Shown: piece by piece, positions 25,421 through 33,715 of the stretch
Layout of the letters: each line of letters starts with the position of its first letter
Position numbering within the stretch: position 1 is the stretch's first letter
NCBI GenBank assembly: GCA_017515425.1
Contig: JAFWFU010000053.1
Span: forward strand, 1-64,000
DNA length: 64,000 nt
Source: Mogibacterium sp.
Lineage (GTDB): Bacteria; Bacillota; Clostridia; Peptostreptococcales; Anaerovoracaceae
Reading direction: 5' to 3'
The notes under the pieces: model-generated
The model's database searches: none
The model's input: only the letters and a program-made list of their open reading frames with translations
What the model was told of the DNA's origin: nothing
Made by a program: the position numbers and the translations under genes

Positions 25421-26392
25421 TCAGAAGTTGAAGCTTATTCCTGTTCTTGCCCTTAAGTCTTGTGTTATCCCTTGAGATGTATTAAGGGCTGCGCATCGTG
25501 TATTAAATGCTGTTGCTGCTGTATTCGAGCGTATAGCCGAAACATCATCTTTTATGGCTGCAACAGTTAGTGCTGTGAACATGCTAATGTTCTTAATTGT
25601 CTTCAATTCGTCGACAACCTTATTTAGAGTGTCATTCATTTCATCCATCTTCCTCATGATGGACTGCTGATTATCAATGATGATATCCATCTTACTGCTC
25701 AGCTTTCCGAATTCCTCTATAATGCCTCGATGCCTCAGCTCTTCGACATATAGATAGTATGCCCCCGGATCTGCTCCGGTTCTTTCCAGCACATTAGTGC
25801 GGCTTTCATCAAGACAAGCCCAGATATATGAACATGCACCCCAGTTCTGATATGTCTTATGAATAATATCCAGTCCATATAGATAGTTAAGTGCCATAGT
25901 GCAGTTATTCTCAAGTTGTTTATAGTATTGATACTCTTGTTTAATAACCTCCAGATGCTCCTGTTTGCTTTGTATCAAAGATTCTCTGTCTTGTATTTTC
26001 TGTTTATATTCCTTGTTATTCTTTATAATTGGATTCGCTATTACAAAGTATATCACTCCGGCTATAACTATCCATTTAATAAGAGACGATAGCATCCACC
26101 ACCATCTGCCAAAATTAAGACTGCTTACAACTGATATTAGAATTAAGCCGAGAATTATATGTAAAATTTTTATTGGCGGTTTGCCTTTCTGAACATCTGC
26201 AGGCATAGCTCTAACCCTGTTGTATTCATTGTTCAGTTCTTCACAAATCCTCTTGCAGGTTTCTCTGTTGCACTCAATATCAACTATTCTGCCTAAGTAC
26301 TCAATTACATTTTCTTTATTCAGAGGATTCCCATTACAGTACGCTATTCCAACACTATTATAATTGTTTTCGTTTCCCATTTCTACTTGCAT
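25421..26392 (-). CDS. hypothetical membrane protein with coiled coils
   Basis: This 323-residue protein is not recognised. Residues about 72-92 and 100-125 are hydrophobic, giving two close membrane helices. Charged heptad-rich segments follow (about 125-165 and 235-275), predicting coiled coils. AGGAG lies ten bases before the ATG. It may share a transcript with the CAP protein gene downstream. Divergent from it is the small XRE regulator at 26548. Confidence 0.6.
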   Translation of the reverse strand: MQVEMGNENNYNSVGIAYCNGNPLNKENVIEYLGRIVDIECNRETCKRICEELNNEYNRVRAMPADVQKGKPPIKILHIILGLILISVVSSLNFGRWWWMLSSLIKWIVIAGVIYFVIANPIIKNNKEYKQKIQDRESLIQSKQEHLEVIKQEYQYYKQLENNCTMALNYLYGLDIIHKTYQNWGACSYIWACLDESRTNVLERTGADPGAYYLYVEELRHRGIIEEFGKLSSKMDIIIDNQQSIMRKMDEMNDTLNKVVDELKTIKNISMFTALTVAAIKDDVSAIRSNTAATAFNTRCAALNTSQGITQDLRARTGISFNF

Positions 26393-26547
26393 AATGCAGC
26401 ATCTCCTACAATATATATTTTTTTAAATTATATTGGAGCATCTGACTTGTGTCAATCTCGCTACGCTACTTTCACAAGGTTTAATGTGCCTAAAATCTGC
26501 CATATGATTTGTATGACAATCATATGAACGCAAGGAGGCACATACTA

Positions 26548-26772
26548 ATGAAGGCTGAGTATAAAGACCTTTACGAAAAATTCGGTCTGAATATCGTTTA
26601 TTATAGAAAACGTAAGAAACTCACTCAGCTTCAGCTCGCAGAGCTCATTGATGTCGACCGCAGCCATATAAGCGCTTTGGAGCTGGGCAAGGTTGGCATC
26701 TCGCTAGATGTGATATTCAAAATGAGTGAGGTTCTTGAAATCAGCCCAAAAGAGCTGTTTGATTTCAGATAG
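26548..26772 (+). CDS. XRE-family helix-turn-helix regulator
   Basis: The 74-residue protein is one Cro/CI-type helix-turn-helix domain: RKRKKLTQLQLAELIDVDRS, then HISALELGKVGISLDVIFKM. Such small XRE proteins commonly control element genes. The ATG at 26548 was chosen because AAGGAGG lies just before it; the longer frame from 26509 begins ahead of that site. It diverges from the CAP/membrane-protein pair and may repress them or itself. Confidence 0.85.
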   Translation: MKAEYKDLYEKFGLNIVYYRKRKKLTQLQLAELIDVDRSHISALELGKVGISLDVIFKMSEVLEISPKELFDFR

Positions 26773-26794
26773 GTGCATTTGCAAATGAATGATT

Positions 26795-26824
26795 ATGGGG
26801 AGGGTTTTGCCCTCCCCATTTTGC
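26795..26824. terminator. bidirectional terminator
   Basis: ATGGGGAGGG (26795-26804) and CCCTCCCCAT (26810-26819) form a perfect ten-bp stem followed by TTTT, between two convergent genes. Confidence 0.85.
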
Positions 26825-27078
26825 TACTTGCTTGCATATCTCGCTGACAATGCCTTAGCGAGTTTCTCAGCCTGCTCTTCTGTCAGAGTTATACCCCTTG
26901 ACATTCTCTCATGGTCGCTCGACCAGTCTCTGATGTCGATCTTGGCAGGACCTCCGTTCCATGAAACGATATTGCATTCCTTTGACCAAGGCATTTCTCT
27001 GTTCTCGTAAGTATCAATAACTCCGATGTGCTCCATAATCTCAAATGTAACTTCCATGTTTGAATTTCTGTTAGTCAT
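26824..27078 (-). CDS. YdbC/PC4-like nucleic-acid-binding protein
   Basis: The 84-residue protein contains FEIMEHIGVID, CNIVSWNGGPAKIDIRDW, and GITLTEEQAEKLAKAL. This matches the YdbC family, a bacterial PC4-type single-stranded DNA-binding fold often found on mobile elements. It may aid replication or transcription. AGGAGGTATTAATC precedes its ATG. It lies downstream of radC on the same strand, across a structured 330-bp gap. Confidence 0.8.
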   Translation of the reverse strand: MTNRNSNMEVTFEIMEHIGVIDTYENREMPWSKECNIVSWNGGPAKIDIRDWSSDHERMSRGITLTEEQAEKLAKALSARYASK

Positions 27079-27124
27079 GATTAATACCTCCTATGACTTC
27101 AATGCTTGTCGCATCCACCCTGTT

Positions 27125-27238
27125 GTGTTTGCTTGCACCAGCCAAGACGCACATCAAGGGGCTCTGTCAAATTGGAGACTTGTACTATTTTGACAGTGGG
27201 TTGCCCCGGATGTGTTAGGCTGTGCAACAAGCAAACAC
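27125..27238. repeat. 114-bp nested palindrome
   Basis: The outer arms GTGTTTGCTTGCACCAGCC and GGCTGTGCAACAAGCAAACAC are near-complements. Inside them CACATC/GATGTG, GGGGC/GCCCC and CTGTCAAA/TTTTGACAG pair in register, leaving a 16-base loop. The whole could form a long cruciform or RNA hairpin. It fills the gap between radC and the ydbC-like gene. Confidence 0.75.
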
Positions 27239-27370
27239 GCCATAAAACAAGGCTCCTACAAGGAGGCATCGATTAAGGAGAAGAAGGCTCTGGTCTATGG
27301 TCTGCTTCTCCCCTATTAGGGTTGGGAGCCGGAGGAACCGACATGCGTAGCTGTCAGATCCGAAGGACCG

Positions 27371-27400
27371 CGAAAAATTTCCCGGGCATTTCTGCCCGGG
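27371..27400 (-). terminator. terminator after radC
   Basis: CCCGGGCA (27381-27388) and TGCCCGGG (27393-27400) form a perfect stem. On the minus strand it is followed by AAATTTTT. Confidence 0.85.
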
Positions 27401-27406
27401 GCTTGC

Positions 27407-27900
27407 TTACCTATCCCAAACTTCTCTTGGTGGGCGGAGCCTATCAAGTTCGCCCTCTGATTTAAAGCTGTACATTTTACCAGTCTCTCCTGCGATGATG
27501 ATGTGGTCTAACATCTTCACTCCGAGAAGTTCCGAACAGCTCAGAAGTCTTTTTGTAACATCTCTGTCTTCTTGGCTCGGTGTTAAGTTTCCACTTGGGT
27601 GGTTGTGGACGGCTATGAACGCCGCCGAGTTTGAAAGAATACAGCTTTTGAAAACTTCTCTCGGACTGACAACTGATGTGTCCAATGTTCCCATACTGCA
27701 TATATTGAGATTAATAGCCTGTCCGTTTGTCTTAAGATTTAGGACAGCGAACACTTCTCTATCATATGTCTTTAATTCTTCTGCGATGACTCTCAACACA
27801 TCCTCAGGTGATTTGATTTTTTTGTGCTATACAGTGACGGCTCTTTTACCATTCTGATATTGACTACTGGCACAACTTCGTCTTTACATCTTCTACCCAT
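27407..27900 (-). CDS. RadC-like JAB/JAMM protein, apparent -1 frameshift
   Basis: RadC-like proteins of mobile elements carry a JAMM metalloprotease-like fold; here it is seen as AAFIAVHNHPSGNLTPSQED. The uninterrupted frame covers only 27407-27799. An ATG at 27900 with AGGAGG seven bases upstream opens MGRRCKDEVVPVVNIRMVKE, the expected N-terminus, in another frame. The frames join at A-AAA-AAA (27817-27823), where a -1 slip gives KKIKSPEDVLRVIAEE and a full product of about 164 residues, usual for this family. It is a programmed frameshift, a mutation or a sequencing error. Confidence 0.75.
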
Positions 27901-27941
27901 TTCATTACCTCCTGTCGGTTATTCATTAACTCACCCAGCAT

Positions 27942-28070
27942 TGTTTTTTCCTGCTGGCGGAAGAGAAGAAAAGCGACGGAAGCACTTGATGTATAAGGAC
28001 GCTTGCGCTCTGTATTATCCTTTTCATCATGCAACGTCGCATATACTTCCGAACGCAGCAGGGAAAAACA
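27942..28070. repeat. 129-bp nested palindrome upstream of radC
   Basis: TGTTTTTTCCTGCTG at the left pairs with CAGCAGGGAAAAACA at the right. Inner pairs include GGAAG/CTTCC, GCGACG/CGTCGC and ATAAGGA/TCCTT. It is a second long hairpin-forming segment close to radC and has no plausible gene. Confidence 0.6.
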
Positions 28071-28136
28071 GATAATGAATCTTTTGCAAGCACTCTCATA
28101 TATAGTGCGAGCAAACTCATTCTCGGCATTTTTTGA

Positions 28137-28270
28137 TTGACTACATCAGCAAAAATTGATATATAATATCCAAGACGGCACGGAGTCTATAAACCCGATG
28201 CCAGGGGTCGTAGCGGAGACTGAAAACCCGCTACATTTAAGACATCGGAGGGGGGGGGTGCATTAACCCC
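28137..28270 (+). ncRNA. structured leader RNA candidate
   Basis: TTGACT (28137-28142) with TATATAAT (28160-28167) is a good promoter. The following RNA has nested stems: CCGATG/CATCGG (28195-28200, 28243-28248) closing GTAGCGG/CCGCTAC (28210-28216, 28228-28234). Then come nine G residues and CCCC. It precedes the broken gene at 28290. No known RNA family was recognised. Confidence 0.5.
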
Positions 28271-28289
28271 TCTTTTATTAGGTGAAAAC

Positions 28290-28556
28290 ATGAAAGAAGA
28301 AAGCTTTAAGCAAAAGAGTCGCGCGAGTGGCTAAAGAGTGCGCTGAGAAAACTGAAGGGAAACAGCTTATCAAAAGATGCCACCGGTCATTTCAACCTTG
28401 TTTTGCGTAAGTGTCGCAACGATGGTTTGTACGACACAGTGATAGTTGGAGAAAAAATCAGATTTGCTTAACTACAGAGATGTCATAGATAAGAATCTAT
28501 TGTCCTGCGAACTTGCAGCCTTCCTCGAAGACTCAAGTCCTGATAATAACGAATAG
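28290..28556 (+). pseudogene. broken small gene with frameshifts
   Basis: Three overlapping frames give protein-like pieces: an ATG frame (MKEESFKQKSRASG), then EWLKSALRKLKGNSLSKDA up to VIVGEK, then KSDLLNYRDVIDKNLL up to the TAG at 28554. The changes fall near short A runs (about 28306-28312 and the A6 at 28452-28457). Together they suggest a protein of about 85 residues that is now interrupted, or sequencing indels. The family is not recognised. Confidence 0.55.
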
Positions 28557-28823
28557 TTATGAGGGGAACATCTTGCTCCTTTTACGCAGCTCTAAATAAC
28601 TAAGCATTTCATCGATTTCTCTTTTATTTTTAAGAATGACAATGACCGAGCCTACATTAGCTCTGCATGGCTCGTAATCTTCTTCTTTTTGTAAATGCTC
28701 TTTGAGCTTGTTCCTAAGACGATATGTACCCCACGGCAGCAAGCCGTAGCATTCATCAAGAAATGCAGCTAAATTAAATAAGCTGTCTGCATATACTTCT
28801 GGTTTTCTGTTTACTATTCTCAT
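28557..28823 (-). CDS. hypothetical 88-residue protein
   Basis: Not recognised. It is a soluble, helical, charged protein with an aromatic central part (LDECYGLLPWGTYRLRNKL). A GGAGGAATAGTAAT ribosome site lies in the 3' end of the coupling-ATPase gene, five bases away, so the two are co-translated. Its position suggests a partner or accessory of that ATPase. Confidence 0.65.
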   Translation of the reverse strand: MRIVNRKPEVYADSLFNLAAFLDECYGLLPWGTYRLRNKLKEHLQKEEDYEPCRANVGSVIVILKNKREIDEMLSYLELRKRSKMFPS

Positions 28824-28827
28824 ATTA

Positions 28828-30468
28828 CTATTCCTCCATATCTACAAATGTGTTTTCAATCCACTGAATCGTTCCTTTATCCTTGTCAACCAGAACAGCA
28901 TGCTGACGAGGCATGTTTTTTATATCATCCGGTCCACATATAAATTCTCTCACCAATCTATTGCTGCTCTCCCCCATTGAAAACTGGTTGCTGCTTCTGA
29001 GTGTCTCTTGAACATATAATGATGTCCCTATGATTGAAGCTGCCATTTCTGCAGCTTCCGGACTGTTTTGTCTATATATAAAGAATCTTCCGATATTATC
29101 CAATACAGAATCTAGGAAATTATCAGAAATCGCTTTTAAATCTGACAAACTCTGTGTGCTTAAATACATTACCGTTTGACTGCTGCGAGCCCTTGATGCT
29201 ATATCAAGAATGCCCGCATTTGTATATGATGAAAACTCATCCAATATCAATCTGCACGAGCGGTCTTTATCTATACTTCCGTTCATGCGACTTGCGATGA
29301 GCATCTTGGCATCTGCAACAACCATTCGCCCTATACCGGCGGCAAATTCCGGCATGTCCATTGCCGATAAAAGAACCAGACATAATTGGTTATTCTGATA
29401 AGCAGTCCTCAGATTACAAGTTCCTTCTCCCTCTCTGATCTGGAACAGATTACGACCGGTTCCCAGCATAAACATCTCAAGCTTAAGCACACTGGACTCG
29501 GCATCTGTGTAGCATTTTTCCAAAACACGCTTTATGTGTTCACGCTCTTCGATGTCAACTTTATTTGATGAATCATCCATAAACGTCAGAAGATTATCTT
29601 TCAATAACAGAGTGGAAATGTTTCCAAGAGTTATCTTTACTTCGTGTTTGAGCATAAGCGTCACCACTTCCAAAAGATATCTCGAGAACATGGTGCGATA
29701 ATGTTCAGAGCCTGCAGTAAGCTCGACAGAATCATCAAACATCAACGATAACACTAAATCTCTTATTTGCTCAGGAACATTCAATCCGTCAAACGGGTTA
29801 TAAATACAGGAATGAGGTAAATCATATCTCGCGGTGCCATTTATTACGACCAAATCTCGCTTGTACTTCTTAGCCAAAAATTTCATGGAATTATAGAATC
29901 CATATGGGTCTTGAATGTCACTCTTTCCGTCGACGACAGTAATATACATATTACTGTCGTCGACTAAGCACTGTTCAATAGTCTTTGTTAATACCGTTCC
30001 TTTCCCTGAACCGGAAACACCTACTATTAGTTGATTTTTATCGTATAAATAATCAAAATCCTTTGTCCATTTCTTCTTAAGATGCTGCCTTTTATTTTCC
30101 CTGCCAAGGAGCTGCTCCGCTGCACCTTGATGAAGTATAACAAAGCATAACTCGAGCAGCAGCATAGAGCAGCCTATACTTATAAAATCCGAAACAAACC
30201 AAGTTATCCACGGGTTGTCGCCCACATTTTCAATGTAGCTATTTAATAACTCAAGACGCCTCGCGTAAAACAGAATCACTTGTACCACGGCAATCTTCTG
30301 GCTTCTTTTTATACCGATGCATATGAAAGCCGCTGCTATAACAATTGAGAGAAACTCAGGCGAAGCCTTTTCCCATTTCTTGCAGAGCGCGTGTATTGCT
30401 GCTCTAATTGCAATCGACGGTGGCGAAAACAAAGCCGCCATAATAACAAATATATAAATATCACCCAT
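28828..30468 (-). CDS. VirD4/TraG-like coupling ATPase
   Basis: The 546-residue protein has hydrophobic helices at about 5-25, 42-58 and 90-113. A P-loop ATPase domain follows, with Walker A GVSGSGKGT near residue 148 and Walker B RLILDEFSSY near 386. STQSLSDLKA after it is typical of VirD4/TraG/HerA-type DNA pumps. In conjugation such proteins bring DNA to the membrane channel. Its partner gene upstream is a replication-relaxation protein, a common pairing in mobilisable elements. No channel genes accompany it. Confidence 0.82.
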   Translation of the reverse strand: MGDIYIFVIMAALFSPPSIAIRAAIHALCKKWEKASPEFLSIVIAAAFICIGIKRSQKIAVVQVILFYARRLELLNSYIENVGDNPWITWFVSDFISIGCSMLLLELCFVILHQGAAEQLLGRENKRQHLKKKWTKDFDYLYDKNQLIVGVSGSGKGTVLTKTIEQCLVDDSNMYITVVDGKSDIQDPYGFYNSMKFLAKKYKRDLVVINGTARYDLPHSCIYNPFDGLNVPEQIRDLVLSLMFDDSVELTAGSEHYRTMFSRYLLEVVTLMLKHEVKITLGNISTLLLKDNLLTFMDDSSNKVDIEEREHIKRVLEKCYTDAESSVLKLEMFMLGTGRNLFQIREGEGTCNLRTAYQNNQLCLVLLSAMDMPEFAAGIGRMVVADAKMLIASRMNGSIDKDRSCRLILDEFSSYTNAGILDIASRARSSQTVMYLSTQSLSDLKAISDNFLDSVLDNIGRFFIYRQNSPEAAEMAASIIGTSLYVQETLRSSNQFSMGESSNRLVREFICGPDDIKNMPRQHAVLVDKDKGTIQWIENTFVDMEE

Positions 30469-30474
30469 AAAGCA

Positions 30475-31386
30475 TCACCTCTCAAGCTTTAGCCCTTTGG
30501 GTGATGTCTCCTCAGGAATATCAGATTCCAACCTTATGGCTTTCTTGATGGGAATCTTATGTAAAGCTATAGGTTGGCGCAGCTCACCCAAGTGCTGTAC
30601 TGCAGGTACACCTGTTCGTTTTGGTATGTCCGACGGTAATTGCGTGAGACAATAATCAAGATACTCCTTGATAACATCATAGTTAACAAGCATGATGCCC
30701 GGTACCTCATCTCGTATTTCTTCAAGCTTTTTCTTTACACTGTTATTACCATAAACCCATATTTGCTTATCGAATCTTTTTGATAAATCGATGACATTAT
30801 CCTTCATTTGGCTATTGCTTTTCTTGCTTTTTAGTACTCTCTCAAACTCAATTGCCATAATCACATTATCTCGAAATAAATATCCATCAGGTTCATGAAT
30901 GCCATCATTCATAGATTTCAGAATAGGCTGACCATTCGACTTATATCTGCCCGTGGGCTGCATCTCTGTCACCGACAAAAAATCTCTCTCGGTAATAATA
31001 CTTCCAAAGTTTACAAATGGCTCTCCCGTTTTCATTCGAAACAATGACAAATATACATATGTATCTATCATTCCCATATCGTGCAGGTATGTATTAAACG
31101 AAGGAGTTGATGCATTCCTCAGTTCTAATCCCACTTCTCGCATCCCATGTGCAGTAATATAATTCACTGCCGGGTCTCCCGCACCAATGGTCATCCTTTT
31201 TACAAGACCTCCCTGTGCGAGCGTTTGTAATCTTCTGCGGATATACTTAACAGGTAAACCAAGCAGCAACGCTATATGACGGTCAAACATCCATGGCACT
31301 TTATGAAGAATCTTCATTATCTGCATATCTGTGTCACCTATCCTCACATTAATTATTCTTTTTTCTGAACTATTTCTTTTACTCAT
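30475..31386 (-). CDS. replication-relaxation family protein
   Basis: The 303-residue protein has an N-terminal winged helix (about 12-75: QIMKILHKVPWMFDRHIALLLG) and a C-terminal nuclease-like domain with GYLFRDNVIMAIEFERVLKS. This fits the replication-relaxation (MobC-like) family found beside coupling ATPases. It probably binds the transfer or replication origin. The ATG at 31386 was chosen because GGGGGTGC lies just before it. Two hairpins lie directly upstream. Confidence 0.8.
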   Translation of the reverse strand: MSKRNSSEKRIINVRIGDTDMQIMKILHKVPWMFDRHIALLLGLPVKYIRRRLQTLAQGGLVKRMTIGAGDPAVNYITAHGMREVGLELRNASTPSFNTYLHDMGMIDTYVYLSLFRMKTGEPFVNFGSIITERDFLSVTEMQPTGRYKSNGQPILKSMNDGIHEPDGYLFRDNVIMAIEFERVLKSKKSNSQMKDNVIDLSKRFDKQIWVYGNNSVKKKLEEIRDEVPGIMLVNYDVIKEYLDYCLTQLPSDIPKRTGVPAVQHLGELRQPIALHKIPIKKAIRLESDIPEETSPKGLKLER

Positions 31387-31437
31387 AATAAGCACCCCCT
31401 GTGCGTAATCTTCAAAAAATAATACGACAGGCTGCAA

Positions 31438-31514
31438 GATAAGTTATCCATCGTGGATGACTTATCGTAGTTCCAGTGAAGTCGTGGTTTGAAGAAACGC
31501 GACTTCACTGGAAC
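31438..31514. other. two adjacent hairpins, candidate origin (oriT or replication)
   Basis: The first hairpin has 13-base arms, GATAAGTTATCCA and TGGATGACTTATC, with one mismatch (31438-31466). The second has perfect 15-base arms, GTTCCAGTGAAGTCG (31470-31484) and CGACTTCACTGGAAC (31500-31514). They lie between the divergent replication-relaxation and helicase genes, the best place in the element for an origin. Confidence 0.5.
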
Positions 31515-31730
31515 TTGCAGCTCTGTGACGTCATTTTGGCGCACCCCCAGCGCAGAGGGGCGTGCGACCAACTATTTCCTATTGTTAAATCTCCATCTAT
31601 AATATAGTATGTTTCATATTATCCATACCGTCAATAGCGAATACGACACTTTGAACATTTACGCAGCTTGTTCTCACATAACTCGAACCATGTTAGAATA
31701 TTGTAAAATATAAAAAATAGCGAGCATCTT
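31515..31730. other. intergenic region upstream of the helicase gene
   Basis: A GC-rich part (GCGCACCCCCAGCGCAGAGGGGCGTGCG, about 31539-31566) can form a hairpin from CCCC and GGGG. AT-rich DNA up to the DnaB-like gene follows and presumably holds its promoter. No gene is supported. Confidence 0.4.
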
Positions 31731-32765
31731 ATGAGTACAAAGAAGAACATTAATCAGAAATCCCAAGAATCAAAGATACCACCAATCAACCTTAAAGGTT
31801 CTAGTTTCTTAGATTGCATTGAGCGTTTTGCACCGTCTAAAATTCAAAAGCCTATATACGAAACAGGTTTTTCTGTTTTAGATGATGCTTTAGGCGGCGG
31901 TTTTACGCCAGGACTTATATGTTTAGGCGCAGTCTCAAGCCTGGGAAAATCCACTTTTGCTCTTCAGCTGGCTCATAGTATTGCTTTACATAAGAACCCT
32001 GTGCTTTTTTTCTCTCTCGAGATGAGAAGAGATGATGTGATAGCAAAAGCCATTATCAGGGAGTGGCACAAGATCCATCCCGATTCAAAAATAACTGTTC
32101 AAGATCTGCTGATGAATTATAAGGACATAGACTCTTCGGAGCAAGACGAACTCGATCAAATGATAGAAGACTTGAAGAAAAAGAAAGATTTCAAATTCTC
32201 AGTTGTTGAGCCGGACATCGAGTACCGCACTGCAGAAATAATTACCAACACAATTGATAAATTTAGAAACGAGGAGAACAACAGCAACCTTGAGCCTTTT
32301 GTAGTAATCGACTATCTGCAAATAGTGGCTCCACCTGTTAATATGCGCGGTTGTTCCGACAAGCAAATCGTAGATTATAATTTATCAGTATTTAAATCAT
32401 ATGTAGATAAAACCAATCTGCCGATTTTGATAATAAGCTCCTTTAACAGAACAGCTTATGAGCAAAAGGCATCTTTCCAAGCGTTTAAAGAATCCGGAAA
32501 TATTGAATACACATCTGATATAGTAATGGCGCTTCAGTACTCAGGTGTAAGCCAGGAAGGATTTGATTCCGAGGTAGAGAAGCAAAAATCTCCAAGAGAT
32601 GTTGATTTAGTTATTCTGAAGCAGCGCTATGGAGCCTCCGGGCAAACGATAACTATGCCTTTCTACCCCGAGTATAATTGGTTTGATCTTGAAGACGATT
32701 CCCGGATGCTAAATCACCCAAAATTGATAAACGGAAGACTACCATCTGCACAGAGGCACTTTTGA
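31731..32765 (+). CDS. DnaB-like replicative helicase (RecA-fold only)
   Basis: The 344-residue protein corresponds to the C-terminal ATPase of DnaB helicases. TGFSVLDDALGGGFTPG opens the domain at about residue 47. Walker A is GAVSSLGKST (about 67-76), FFSLEM follows, and Walker B is VVIDYLQIV (about 194-202). The DnaB N-terminal domain is missing. It is probably the unwinding motor of the element. Its TGA overlaps the next gene's ATG by one base. Confidence 0.85.
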   Translation: MSTKKNINQKSQESKIPPINLKGSSFLDCIERFAPSKIQKPIYETGFSVLDDALGGGFTPGLICLGAVSSLGKSTFALQLAHSIALHKNPVLFFSLEMRRDDVIAKAIIREWHKIHPDSKITVQDLLMNYKDIDSSEQDELDQMIEDLKKKKDFKFSVVEPDIEYRTAEIITNTIDKFRNEENNSNLEPFVVIDYLQIVAPPVNMRGCSDKQIVDYNLSVFKSYVDKTNLPILIISSFNRTAYEQKASFQAFKESGNIEYTSDIVMALQYSGVSQEGFDSEVEKQKSPRDVDLVILKQRYGASGQTITMPFYPEYNWFDLEDDSRMLNHPKLINGRLPSAQRHF

Positions 32766-33715
32766 TGAGCAAAGAAACAAACAAGACAAAATTCGACTAT
32801 TTGATAAACAACACAAGACTCTCAAGAATCCTTATCCGAGAGAAAGGACTTTGTGCCTTGCCGGAAGATAATTGGAAGGAGTTTGTATTTGATTTCAAAG
32901 TTTCTCAGCGGAAATTTTCCAGCGCTTTATTATACACAGATTGTCCGGATATATCGCGAGAAGATTTAGATATTACACCTTTTGATATTGCAGTCACTGA
33001 TGCCATTTACACAATATGGAATTATGCTAACTCTCCTACATTTACTATAGGACTTATTCATAAAATAATGACAGGATATCTCAGCAAATCATTGACTCAG
33101 AAGAAACGCACACAAATAAAAAATAGTATCGAGAAGCTTGAGAAAATAAATATCATAATAGATTGTACTGACTATGTCCAAGAGATGCGTTCCACAAACT
33201 CCAACATATTCGAAGGACAGTTTATTTCTGTTGAAAAAACAAATAAAGTTTCATATAAGCTTTTAGAACCAATGCCGCTTTACAGGTATATGGAGGCAAT
33301 GGGTCATATGTTAAAAGTTCCGATTGATAACATTGAGCGTATAGGAAGTGCTACTCAATCATACGATGAAAGAGTATTACTGCGTAGAGAACTATGCCGC
33401 ACAATACTAATTCTCAAGAATGAGAAGAATAATTATAAAAGCACACAAATATATTATTCACCTCGAAGCGGAAAAAAGGGATGTCTACTTTTAGATATCG
33501 GTCTTCCCGAATCCGATTTTAGAAACCGAGAAACGATAAAAAGGATTCATGAAAAAACAAAAGCAATACTAGAATCACTTAAAAGAGAAAAGGGAGAAAA
33601 ATATTCTTCAGAAGATATTCTAATACATGGGTTCGACGAATTAGAATTGGGAGAAAAGACTATTGGCGTAGAAATTATCCTTCAAGAACCTAAAACGAAA
33701 AAGCGACAAAAATAG
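32765..33715 (+). CDS. probable replication protein, unrecognised
   Basis: The 316-residue protein is soluble, charged and very AT-rich in codon use. It has no motif I can name with confidence. Residues about 75-130 (DIAVTDAIYTIWNYA, IGLIHKIMTGYLSKSLTQKK) look like a winged-helix region of a replication initiator. The C-terminal half is basic. The ATG at 32765 overlaps the helicase stop (TGATG), implying coupled translation and a shared role in replication. Confidence 0.6.
   Translation: MSKETNKTKFDYLINNTRLSRILIREKGLCALPEDNWKEFVFDFKVSQRKFSSALLYTDCPDISREDLDITPFDIAVTDAIYTIWNYANSPTFTIGLIHKIMTGYLSKSLTQKKRTQIKNSIEKLEKINIIIDCTDYVQEMRSTNSNIFEGQFISVEKTNKVSYKLLEPMPLYRYMEAMGHMLKVPIDNIERIGSATQSYDERVLLRRELCRTILILKNEKNNYKSTQIYYSPRSGKKGCLLLDIGLPESDFRNRETIKRIHEKTKAILESLKREKGEKYSSEDILIHGFDELELGEKTIGVEIILQEPKTKKRQK

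Noticed and set aside
28828..30468. Phage terminase or FtsK identity for the coupling ATPase
   Set aside because: N-terminal membrane helices, the LILDEFSSY/STQSLSDL pattern and the replication-relaxation neighbour fit VirD4/TraG better; no nuclease domain or FtsK gamma domain is seen.
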